Program-made: the position numbers and the translations under genes | In this document: positions 55,812 through 64,000 of the stretch, piece after piece | Numbering within the stretch: the stretch's first letter is position 1 | Layout: each line of letters starts with the position of its first letter | Notes under the pieces: generated by a model | Databases searched by the model: none | What the model saw: the letters and a program-made list of their open reading frames with translations, nothing else | Told to the model about the DNA's origin: nothing | Origin: Trichomonas vaginalis G3 | Lineage: Eukaryota > Parabasalia > Trichomonadida > Trichomonadidae | Direction of reading: 5' to 3' | DNA length: 64,000 bases | Assembly (NCBI RefSeq): GCF_026262505.1 | Contig: NC_067207.1 | Location: 15,344,082-15,408,081 of the forward strand

Positions 55812-56138
55812 CTATTCATATGTGTTAACTTCATAGTCGATGAAATAGAGATATTAATTATGTTCAAATATATTTCAAACTCACAGAGCAATTTTCTATC
55901 CCAATACTATTATATGACAAGCAAGAATATCTAAATCTTATGAGATGCAGAAGATGGTCGAGTATAAAATTAAAGTTGCTGGAGAATTCATTGTTAAAGA
56001 ATAGGATATGATTTATCTGCGATAGCGAGTTTTTACGATCAATAAATAATGAAACAGGTTTTTATTAGTAAAGTAAAAAGATGATAATATTCAAAATTAA
56101 CATACAAATATTAATATTCTTATATATGAGAAATACTA
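55812..56138. other. Intergenic, nothing recognised
   Basis: A 327-bp AT-rich spacer between two minus-strand genes. No frame or clear motif. Confidence 0.5.
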
Positions 56139-56801
56139 TTATGGAGTAGATGATATATGCATTGCGTTGAAGACCGGCATAAGCATTTCAATATCTTCTT
56201 CATCAATCATCTGATAGCGTAAAGCAAGCTGCGAATAATGTCCAAAGACCGTATTGATAACCGGTTCTATGCCATTTTCTTTAATAGAAGAGAAATGACA
56301 GACATAAAGATGAGCATAAATTCTTATCGTCCTTCTGTATATTGCTCGCAATACGTCGTAAGCATCAGCGGATAATTCTAATCCATCTTTCCTAGGGAAG
56401 AGAGCTGTATTGGCTAAGTTGCGTCTAGCCCATTTTGTTAATTGTAAAAGATATTCCGGAGCTGAAAGTTGTACTGGATCTTGGATGCTCTCATCTTCCC
56501 AAAAGAAGTTGTAGTGAGGACCAGCGTTAAATAAAGGACATGTTTCTGTTGTGCAAAACAAAGAACAGCATTGGTATAATTTATCTGTCTTGTCTAGGAA
56601 TTCCATTACGTTGATGATGAGCCAGTCGCTAACTGTAACACCATCTGGTGGTTGTAATAAAGGTTCAAAATCTTGAATAATCGAAGCTCCTGTAACCTTT
56701 TTGATTTGATTATATTTACGCGTTAAAATAGTCTGATCTTTTGAAACGAGTAACGTTTCAGGGTGAGATTGATGAGATTTCCTAATTTTTTTCGGAGGCA
56801 T
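56139..56801 (-). CDS. Mob1/phocein family protein
   Basis: A 220-aa protein. Mob proteins are co-activators of NDR/LATS kinases in mitotic-exit and Hippo-type signalling. The family fold is clear: PPDGVTVSDWLIINVMEFLD, LYQCCSLFC with TCPLFNAGPHYNFFW, SAPEYLLQLTKWARRNL, and LFPRKDG, then RRTIRIYAHLYVCHF. All four zinc ligands are present: Cys83, Cys88, His164 and His169. The N-terminal basic tail (MPPKKIRKSHQSH) is short, and the C-terminal helix (YQMIDEEDIEMLMPVFNAM) is complete. Length is normal (about 215). Which Mob class it belongs to cannot be told by eye, though TEFC-type and phocein-type motifs differ. A long A-rich leader precedes the ATG. Confidence 0.92.
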   Translation of the reverse strand: MPPKKIRKSHQSHPETLLVSKDQTILTRKYNQIKKVTGASIIQDFEPLLQPPDGVTVSDWLIINVMEFLDKTDKLYQCCSLFCTTETCPLFNAGPHYNFFWEDESIQDPVQLSAPEYLLQLTKWARRNLANTALFPRKDGLELSADAYDVLRAIYRRTIRIYAHLYVCHFSSIKENGIEPVINTVFGHYSQLALRYQMIDEEDIEMLMPVFNAMHISSTP

Positions 56802-56960
56802 TTCTTTTTTTTTTCCTGATACAGGCGGATGTTCTCAATTTTTCAATGTGCCTGAAAAATGTAACATCGATTTTTCGGGGTTCGAAACTTGGAACCGATT
56901 CATCGAGGGAAATATTAGCATGTTATCAGGGAAAATCAATACAAATAAAAGAATAAATTT

Positions 56961-58511
56961 TTATTCTGGAGTAATATAAACAGGATTTGCCGTAGCTTTC
57001 TTTTCTGGAGGTATAAGGAGTGGTTTGTCATCATCGATATTATGCATTTTGATTTGAGCCGCACCTAATAAGTATGGAAGAGCAATATGAACATTTCCGT
57101 AAGTAATTCCCGCAAGATTTGTTGCAAGGGCCTTCTCAGCGGCTTGCATGCCAAAGTCAATCAGTTTATCTGCGACTTCGTTCATACCAGTTCCGGATGC
57201 AAGTAAATCGTAAAGACTCTTATCGATTTCTTCGTCAATAAAGTCTAAGGACTGGGCAGGAACTGTCTGGCTTGGATCGTTAGCTACCAAATCTGCGTAA
57301 TAATTAACTGGTTTGTTCATTTCTTCTTCAAACATCGATCTCGAGAAGAATCTTGTATGAATAACGAGCTCAGGGATAGGCTGGATCATCTTGTAAAGTC
57401 CGTCGTCAAGACCAGGAAGAATTGACGACAAATCAAAGTGGAATTGTTTAGGTTTGAGGCCACTCTTACCTACAGTTGGGAGGTCTTGGGTTGTTATCTC
57501 GTTTTCTGGTTGGAAATCAAGATCTCTTGAGATAAGATTTGATTCAACGTTATGACGAGGAGAAGTTGGGACCTTCGTGGGACTGGAGCGTTGCATCTTA
57601 GAAGCCTTTTGACTTTCAAGTAAAATATCCTTATTAATTTCATCTTGAATTGCTTCATCAAATTTAGTTTCATCCCACGTTTGATCTCTTTGAATATCGA
57701 GTGGATCTTCAAGATCCCAGCGAGGATAGGCCATTCTCATTGCACTTCTGAATGGTTTACGTACTTCTTTGGCAACAACAGGAACAGCTGCTGCAATTGG
57801 GGTTTGGAGAACAGCCATTAATGATGCCTGAGAGACAATAATATTAATATCGTTGATTGGATTCAATATCATTGTATCTTGTGAGAATCTTTCAAGTGGT
57901 TGAGTAATATCTGATAAAGATGGAACAATTGGATCGGCTTCAATATGAGATACAACATCATCAATAATTAAATTAGTACGGTATTCTATATCTGCTGGAG
58001 ATGGGCGTAAGTTTTCGTATGTATCGACATTTTTAATTGAATTTACCATCTGAGGAGCAATAAGATTTAATGATGGAGCAAATGATAGTCTAGACATGAA
58101 CCTGATACTTGCATCGTCAACAGCTTCTTCAACTATTGGAACTGAAGGAGGAGATGAATAAATTCGAATTGGTTCAAAGAATTTTTGCGTAGTTTCTTCA
58201 AATACTTTTGTTGCTGCCTTAAATCTTAAAACACTAGCAAGTTTTTGAACTGCAGCTGTTGTAAAAACATCAAGTTTTTCATTTTTTTTATTTTGATATG
58301 ATGCAGATTCTCGAAGCAATACTCTTTTTCGAGCATACAACATCATAGAATACCAATTTGCACGAGCCATCGCACGTTGCTTTTTCCGCTGTTTATTAAT
58401 AACTTCTTTCTTTGCGATAATCTTTTGATGAAGCTCTGTATTCTTTTCTCTAAGATTTTGAACCATATCTCCTATATCGAGAGGGGCAGGCTCAGATGAG
58501 GATCCATTCAT
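56961..58511 (-). CDS. Unassigned 516-aa protein with N-terminal coil
   Basis: Residues 15-60 form a basic coiled coil (LREKNTELHQKIIAKKEVIN, KKQRAMARANWYSMML). The rest is mainly disordered or helical with Ser/Pro sites (SSPTKVPTSPRHN, a possible kinase target). One folded C-terminal region reads IDEEIDKSLYDLLASGTGMN, ADKLIDFGMQAAEKALATNL and GNVHIALPYLLGAAQ. No membrane segment, signal peptide or known catalytic motif is seen. It is on the same strand as Mob1, 159 bp upstream. I recognise no family; it may be a parabasalid-specific protein. Confidence 0.8.
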   Translation of the reverse strand: MNGSSSEPAPLDIGDMVQNLREKNTELHQKIIAKKEVINKQRKKQRAMARANWYSMMLYARKRVLLRESASYQNKKNEKLDVFTTAAVQKLASVLRFKAATKVFEETTQKFFEPIRIYSSPPSVPIVEEAVDDASIRFMSRLSFAPSLNLIAPQMVNSIKNVDTYENLRPSPADIEYRTNLIIDDVVSHIEADPIVPSLSDITQPLERFSQDTMILNPINDINIIVSQASLMAVLQTPIAAAVPVVAKEVRKPFRSAMRMAYPRWDLEDPLDIQRDQTWDETKFDEAIQDEINKDILLESQKASKMQRSSPTKVPTSPRHNVESNLISRDLDFQPENEITTQDLPTVGKSGLKPKQFHFDLSSILPGLDDGLYKMIQPIPELVIHTRFFSRSMFEEEMNKPVNYYADLVANDPSQTVPAQSLDFIDEEIDKSLYDLLASGTGMNEVADKLIDFGMQAAEKALATNLAGITYGNVHIALPYLLGAAQIKMHNIDDDKPLLIPPEKKATANPVYITPE

Positions 58512-59375
58512 TTTTCTTTCGCTAATTTATTGAGAGCCTAACGGAATTCGATTTTTTTTTGGGTGCTTAGGGAATAGATGTCTTCTTTATGATAATTTAA
58601 ATAGTGTTTATATGTAGAATAAATTTTCATGGTTTATTCATCCATCCAAGCGAATTTCAATTTAATTTTTCAAATCATGATAAAATATCTTGATCAAACC
58701 AATTGAATGCGATATAAAATACTGAAATTAAGACAATAATGCTCATACTATTCTTAGAATTTTCCCTTATATCTATTGTGCAAGAAAAGGGAGTAAATTT
58801 ACTTATAATATTATTTAAAAATGAATTTCAAGAGCTCGCTGGTTTATACTCTGGCAAGTATGGATCCAAAACCATGTTTATATTTTTTTATGATTTTTTT
58901 TGTATAATAGACATGTGAAAGTCTAATATTTAAGTATACATGACATATATAGTGATATTTGATAGAAATGTTGTATTTATGTCTTCAAATATCATGGTAT
59001 ATTCTCAAAATAATGGATAAAATCGTTCAAAATTTTAAAACCTCGCTTTCAAACTCTAGAAAAATCTTAGTCCATTGATTACACTGAGTTAATCCAGTGA
59101 AACAGTTTAATGTAACTTCAATCGGTTAAATGTTCAGTTTATGGATTCATGCAATCAAACCTATAGCTGCCAGATAAGGAGTATTTTATGGTTAACTGAT
59201 ATACAAGGTTAGAAAGATAATCCTGTAGATGGCAGATTTGTTTTATACAAAAAAGGAAGCAGATAACGATTATTTTTGGTTCAAACTGATAAAAAATTTT
59301 GTTTTTTTCAAATTCATGATCTACATTATATATTTAATAATATTTACATATGAAACTATTATTAGATAATGTTTT
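58512..59375. other. Intergenic, nothing recognised
   Basis: An 864-bp AT-rich stretch. No frame above 60 codons and no obvious repeat or RNA gene. Confidence 0.5.
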
Positions 59376-60788
59376 TCATTTCTTGAATTCTTTGACGGCC
59401 GAAATGATTGACGTAACTGTTGCGATGATGGCTGAAACAATGCCAAAAACGGCCAGAGCTGCAACAAGCCAAAACTTAATAGTTTTGACCGACGGCTTGT
59501 AAAGAACTAAATACATAATCGCTGGATAGATGAAGTTTGAGACGCAACCACCCAATGCACCACCAACTCCGAGAACTGTGTTTGCGCTTTCGTAAACCAT
59601 GGCGATGATAACGGCGATGGCGTTACCAACAATTTCGCAAACTATACGTTGGCAGAGAGGTAGATTTGGCGCATCGGAATTCTTATAAATGATTTGGCCG
59701 AATGAACCGAGAACTGGCTGCATGAGACATGGGTATGAGAATGAAACAACGAAGAAAATACCTGCTTTGATGAGGTTGATGAGGATATCCTTCGAATCAA
59801 ATCTTTCTAAGACACCGCTTTCGATTGTTGAACCGAAGCAGAGGTACGCTAAGAGGGAAGGAAGAATCATGATGCCAAGGCAGAGAACTTCGGCCCAAAC
59901 CGTAACAATTTTACGCTTTCTGTATTCGACATTGTAATTTTGGACAATTGAGCATGAAACAACTGGTAACGCGAAGGCAAGGAAGTAAACACCCATAGCG
60001 GTGAAAATGTCGACGCTTCCAATAGCCATTTTGACTGTCTCGTGAACCTTCTTTTCTTGGGCAAGCAAAATACTTGACTTTACGGTAATTCCGATAACAA
60101 AGAAGAAGATGAAAAAGACAGTAGCTGTTGAGAAATATGACAAGAAGCCAATAGATCTTGGAATTGTCAATGCGATTGGGAGAATTAAAGAATAACCAAG
60201 AACTAATGCAGCACGCTTGATGAAATAGCTTTTTGTGAAGTTAGCGCCTGCCAATTCAAGCCATGCAATGAGGACACGGGATCCGAAAATCAAATAACTT
60301 ATTGTACATGAGTAAAGGAAGATCAATTCAAATATTGAAACCGATACTTGTCCCCATTTTCCAAGAACTTTGACACAAATCTCATCGAATCCGGCAGATT
60401 TGGTGTCAAGTTGGAGTTTAACTACAATTACTGTAGCATAATATGATACGAGTGCTACAAGTGCAAGCATGAGAATAGAGGGGATAACACCTCCGTATTT
60501 GAAAGTTGCAGGGGCACCGAGCAAGCCAGCGCCCAATAAGGAATTCAATAGGTTCATAATAGTAGCAAATCGACGTACTCTATTGGGATTGCCTTCACCT
60601 TTGAATGTTTTGCTAGGATCTATGGCCGGCTGACCATCAGGACCAACAGTTGCACCTTGTGGGTTATCTAAAATGACATCTTCAACCTTAACAGTCTGCT
60701 CTTCTTGCTCATGTGGAAGACCATCAGCACCAATTACTTCTGGTGCTTCATCACCTAAATCTTCTAATGGTTGGTCTTGGATATCCAT
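59376..60788 (-). CDS. Amino acid transporter, AAAP/SLC38-like
   Basis: A 470-aa protein with about 11 membrane segments after a 75-residue acidic cytosolic tail (MDIQDQPLEDLGDEAPEVIG). The first segment has the family hallmark MNLLNSLLGAGLLGAPATFKYGG, an unwound GAGLLG substrate site as in AAAP/SLC36/38 carriers. Other fitting parts are VSIFELIFLYSCTISYLIFG, IGSVDIFTAMGVYFLAFALP (with VSCSIVQNYN) and FVVSFSYPCLMQPVLGSF. It should carry neutral amino acids with H+ or Na+ at the plasma or lysosomal membrane; T. vaginalis relies on amino acid uptake, and the family is expanded. Length is typical (about 430-500). Function within the family cannot be assigned. Confidence 0.92.
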   Translation of the reverse strand: MDIQDQPLEDLGDEAPEVIGADGLPHEQEEQTVKVEDVILDNPQGATVGPDGQPAIDPSKTFKGEGNPNRVRRFATIMNLLNSLLGAGLLGAPATFKYGGVIPSILMLALVALVSYYATVIVVKLQLDTKSAGFDEICVKVLGKWGQVSVSIFELIFLYSCTISYLIFGSRVLIAWLELAGANFTKSYFIKRAALVLGYSLILPIALTIPRSIGFLSYFSTATVFFIFFFVIGITVKSSILLAQEKKVHETVKMAIGSVDIFTAMGVYFLAFALPVVSCSIVQNYNVEYRKRKIVTVWAEVLCLGIMILPSLLAYLCFGSTIESGVLERFDSKDILINLIKAGIFFVVSFSYPCLMQPVLGSFGQIIYKNSDAPNLPLCQRIVCEIVGNAIAVIIAMVYESANTVLGVGGALGGCVSNFIYPAIMYLVLYKPSVKTIKFWLVAALAVFGIVSAIIATVTSIISAVKEFKK

Positions 60789-62385
60789 ATTTTTATTACT
60801 TATTTTTTTCGATTTGTCAATTTTTGAAACGTGACAAAATCAATTGAGAGCTCTAACCGTCATTTCATTCAAATGATTGTAACATCAAGAAAAATTAACA
60901 CGGATTCGTTACAATTCTTTATAGTTGTTCATATTCCCATAAAAAGAAATTGTGAATTTTTCAGTAATTTTACCCTTGATGTCGTGAATTATTTTACTCC
61001 TCTATTTTACATTTTAATCATAAGCCTAGGCATTCAAATTGATCGAGAAAACGGTGACTTTTGAAAACTTTTATAAATACAACATTATAATTTTCGAGAA
61101 GCTGATTTTATTAATAAACTAGGTGATGAATTTTTTTGATTACCTATTCAAAGTTTTATTTGGAAAATTGTTGATAAATTTTAATATATTAATAAACATG
61201 TGGTTTTATGATGTGGTTGAATTCAATTTCTTTTCAAATTCTTTTGGAGAATTAAATTTGAAAGATCATTTCATTAATATTTATCATCCTTTTTCAAAGT
61301 TAGAATACAAGATGCAATTTTTTTTGATTTATGTATTGTATTTCACATTTATCATATGTTACTCTGTTCTATTTAACACATATTATTTAACAAGAATTAT
61401 AGCTTAAATATCATTTCACTTTTTAAAAGATTATTTATTTTCAAAAGTGACATCATTTCGATTTTATTCGGACTCAAAACCGTTCCTACTCGTTATGTAC
61501 TCCCTTGTCAAATAATTTCACTCACAAATTGAAATGACAAGATTTTAATTCTTTTCAATTTTTTAATCTCTCCCTTTCAAAAACTGTCATTTCTAATTAA
61601 ATGTCAAAATCCGCTTATTTTCATCACCATTCACTTAATTGCTTATATTAACATTCATTGTCAAATGTGTTATTTCTTCATGTTGAAGATCAATTTCAAA
61701 TCGATTATTAACTTCTCTCATTACAATTTTTTTTCACTCATAATTATCGACTTTTTAATTTTTTGAGAACTCGAATTTCCAGTTTTTTTTGAATCCGTAC
61801 CTATCTTTTTGATTGTATATAATGGTCAATCACAAATCGAAGACACTTGTATACGGGAATTCATGTTAAATCTTTAACGAATGAAGATTTACATGTTAGA
61901 TTTCCGATCCAATTTTTTTTTCTTGCATAGTATTAACTTGATCTATATGATTTTTTGTTTAAAATTTATTAGAGATAGTATTACCCAATCAAATTAAGTT
62001 CGAGGAACAAATGACGATCGATTCTCATTAATTTTGTTATATTCTTGCTTTTTATTCACCTATTAGCATCAAATAGAAATATGCTATTCAATTATATCAA
62101 TATTTTCATTATATTATACATGATTTTTAATTTCATTGTTGAAATCTAAGAAATATTTAATAAAACCTTAGAACATGAGTTAATTACCGACGTGTAATAA
62201 TACGTAAATATACATTTTCATTTTAAACAACAAAAATCTGTGAAAATTTCAATCAAAAATTTTTAGGAGTTGGAAATCATTCGTAGACTTATTAACACTG
62301 CATTCACATGTTATCATCGTGAAGAGAAATCGATGAAATTCACAAATGATAATAGGTCGATAATAGCGGTTACATTCAATAGCTA
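60789..62385. other. Intergenic, 1.6 kb
   Basis: AT-rich. Frames at 60831-61064 and 61123-61407 (77 and 94 codons) are Phe/Ile-rich low-complexity translations, and I do not call them genes. A CAAAAGTGACATC sequence at about 61443-61455 matches the AAAAGTGACA box, but no convincing gene follows it. Nothing else is seen. Confidence 0.45.
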
Positions 62386-63165
62386 ATGTTTCCTTTTCCA
62401 GGGCAGACCCAAGGGATGGATGTACAAGTTCCTTCAGGTCCTTGGAAACGTCTCTCCGAAGAAGACAAGAACAAATTTATCCGTTTGCGTCACTACTTCC
62501 ATCAAATGCAGAAGACGGTAAAGGATCATTTCTATTCCTCTTTTTCAACGGAGTTAGAGTATGTAATTGAATTCACAGACTATACTCCAGTATCCAGAGA
62601 GGACAGATGTGCAATTGCAGGCCTTGCAATCGCCGGACCATTTATAGCTGTGAACACGCGTCAATTGATGGCCTTTCTGGGGCGCTGCAAATCATCTATA
62701 AACGGAAGCCTACAAAATCTTGGATACCAATCATTGCGTTCAAAAACAAAATCACGAGAATGCGTATTAGCAATTTTGCCATCGTTTGAACATGATTCGA
62801 GTATCCTCAGGCAATGGACAGTCCGGCGTGTTACCGATAGTGCAAGGATCTGCTTTCTAAGTCGTTATCCAACTGCTAGATTACCAACAATCACCGCAGC
62901 CGACTTGATTGAAGAGAAGAAACCAAGAGCAGAGAAGACATCACCGCAAATGATGCCTGTAGAAAAGCAGCCACAGTTCACCAGCCTTCCTATTCAGTTA
63001 CAACCTCAAGCACCATCAAATCAGATGCCAGAAATGTCGAATTCGTACTCTGTTGAATGCTTCACACAGGATGCAGCATTCCCAATCGAACCAGAACCTT
63101 ATTTGATATCTCACTCGAATTCAACAATGTTTTTAGATTCTTTCGACTGGTCATGGGACCAATAA
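62386..63165 (+). CDS. Initiator-binding-domain (IBD)-like transcription factor
   Basis: A 259-aa protein with an N-terminal domain of about 125 residues. Its core reads DRCAIAGLAIAGPFIAVNTR, QLMAFLGRCKSSINGSLQNL and GYQSLRSKTKSR. The FLGRCKSSINGSLQ helix-turn pattern resembles the winged-helix initiator-binding domain of T. vaginalis IBP39-type proteins, which bind the Inr of most genes. The C-terminus is Pro/Gln/Met-rich (SLPIQLQPQAPSNQMPEM) and ends in an acidic-aromatic motif (MFLDSFDWSWDQ), a possible activation or polymerase-contact peptide like that described for IBP39's C-domain partner binding. This is based on memory of the family, not on alignment. Confidence 0.6.
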   Translation: MFPFPGQTQGMDVQVPSGPWKRLSEEDKNKFIRLRHYFHQMQKTVKDHFYSSFSTELEYVIEFTDYTPVSREDRCAIAGLAIAGPFIAVNTRQLMAFLGRCKSSINGSLQNLGYQSLRSKTKSRECVLAILPSFEHDSSILRQWTVRRVTDSARICFLSRYPTARLPTITAADLIEEKKPRAEKTSPQMMPVEKQPQFTSLPIQLQPQAPSNQMPEMSNSYSVECFTQDAAFPIEPEPYLISHSNSTMFLDSFDWSWDQ

Positions 63166-63764
63166 CTTGTTGTTTTACTATTTTATATTATCTATTATTT
63201 AATTTTGTTTTTTGATATTTTTTTTCTCATCAAAGTTTTGTTTGTAGTTTAATAAATGGCCATTTTAAACATAAAACACTTTCCAATCAGTATTTTCTAC
63301 TTTCATTTTGAAAAATTTCATTCAAATTTTATCATCTTCAAAAAGTTTATTAAAATGGATATCTTTCATAGTACCACAAACATTCTTTTTTCCCAGTAAA
63401 CTCAATTTAGCAAATTTTACAAATCTATATTTGTTTCAATTGGGAAATCGATAAACATCTTATTGCTTTAGACTTTACTAGTGTTATTGTGTCTTTTCAT
63501 ACTTATTAACTTATTCAAAATTCATAAATAATATGAGAACTCTTTGTCAGCTTATATCGGGACGTAAATGTAATTAATGTGTATGCGAATCACTTGAAAC
63601 ACCAATTTATTTAGTAGTGCTTTAACTATTAGTTGAAGACATAAATGCATTCGATTCTTCAGAGACAAATAAAATGCTCACAAACGAAAAAAATTTACTT
63701 CATCTGTAATTTATAAAAAGTTAATAAAGATGAATTTTTCTAACACAAACATAATAAATAACTT
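63166..63764. other. Intergenic, convergent gene ends
   Basis: A 599-bp AT-rich spacer between converging genes. A TTTAATAAA-type sequence at about 63247 may serve the IBD-like gene's 3' end. No gene seen. Confidence 0.5.
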
Positions 63765-64000
63765 TTATTCCTTGACAATCTTTTCACGGCTTTTAGCGCA
63801 TTCATCGATTAATTCCCTTAAATATTCTTGTTTTGTTCCGTTGCTTACCAATGTCTGTAAAATTGGAGAGAGCTGAGAAAGGAAAGACTGTGTTGGATGT
63901 ACAACAGTCAAGAACTTTATCATGTTGTTTGCAGGACCTGTTGTTACCAAAACAGCCTTTTCTATGTATTGATTTACCTTCCATTGGATTATTTTCTCTT
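63765..64000 (-). CDS. 3' end of an unassigned gene, cut by window edge
   Basis: The last 77 codons are visible, open to the window end: VNQYIEKAVLVTTGPANNMI, then KFLTVVHPTQSFLSQLSPIL, and a charged tail SREKIVKE. It is helical and soluble. No family can be assigned from this part; HEAT-like or exportin-like alternatives are guesses. Confidence 0.7.
   Translation of the reverse strand, partial: EKIIQWKVNQYIEKAVLVTTGPANNMIKFLTVVHPTQSFLSQLSPILQTLVSNGTKQEYLRELIDECAKSREKIVKE

Noticed and set aside
61123-61407. 94-aa membrane protein
   Set aside because: Phe/Ile/Asn-rich low-complexity frame in AT-rich spacer with no promoter box close by.

Overview
The window looks like nuclear DNA of the parabasalid protist Trichomonas vaginalis. 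The evidence is: A+T-rich, intron-free protein genes; initiator-like TCA(C/T)TTC elements or AAAAGTGACA boxes a few bases before start codons; a protein resembling the parabasalid initiator-binding family; and a Maverick/Polinton, an element class very abundant in this species. All identifications are from reading sequence; no database search was run.

Left host arm (1-26692). This arm holds a truncated transposase-like gene at the edge, Sec61 alpha divergent from an RbBP5/Swd1-like WD40 protein, an unassigned 552-aa protein, a 911-aa coiled-coil protein, a DUF1349 protein with a broken partial copy downstream, a small Fip1-like polyadenylation factor, an adaptor medium-subunit-like protein, and a VPS9-like (Rab5 exchange factor) protein. 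It also has a large type I membrane surface protein interrupted by one in-frame TGA, a 1.05-kb TIR transposon with target duplication, a 5'-truncated ABCB transporter fragment, and a compact Rad23 homologue.

Maverick (about 26693-53614). The element is bounded by inverted repeats of 362 bp that appear identical, so it is young or its ends have been homogenised, yet many of its genes are broken (about ten or more breaks overall). Recognisable parts are a D12-type DNA adenine methyltransferase, fibre-like genes, a retroviral-type integrase, a protein-primed family B DNA polymerase, an HNH-like protein, an FtsK/HerA-type packaging ATPase, an SF3 helicase, a probable penton protein, a major capsid protein, and a 709-aa coiled-coil structural-type protein. 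A 1.47-kb TIR transposon sits inside the left terminal repeat. A repeat array of about 1.5 kb lies next to the right end. Two promoter styles are visible. Many element genes, including the capsid, ATPase and fibre modules, have an AT-rich ATTTTTA-type leader. A more GC-rich central block has genes with the host-like AAAAGTG(A/T)CA box.

Right host arm (53615-64000). This arm holds an unassigned 450-aa protein, a Mob1 homologue, an unassigned 516-aa protein, an AAAP-type amino acid transporter, an initiator-binding-domain-like protein, and the 3' end of one more gene. The host genes are ordinary housekeeping or regulatory genes. The points of most interest are within the Maverick: the methyltransferase, the possible two-class promoter scheme, and a recurring palindrome/CTAAC-repeat cassette whose bases co-vary and which flanks one gene as an inverted pair.
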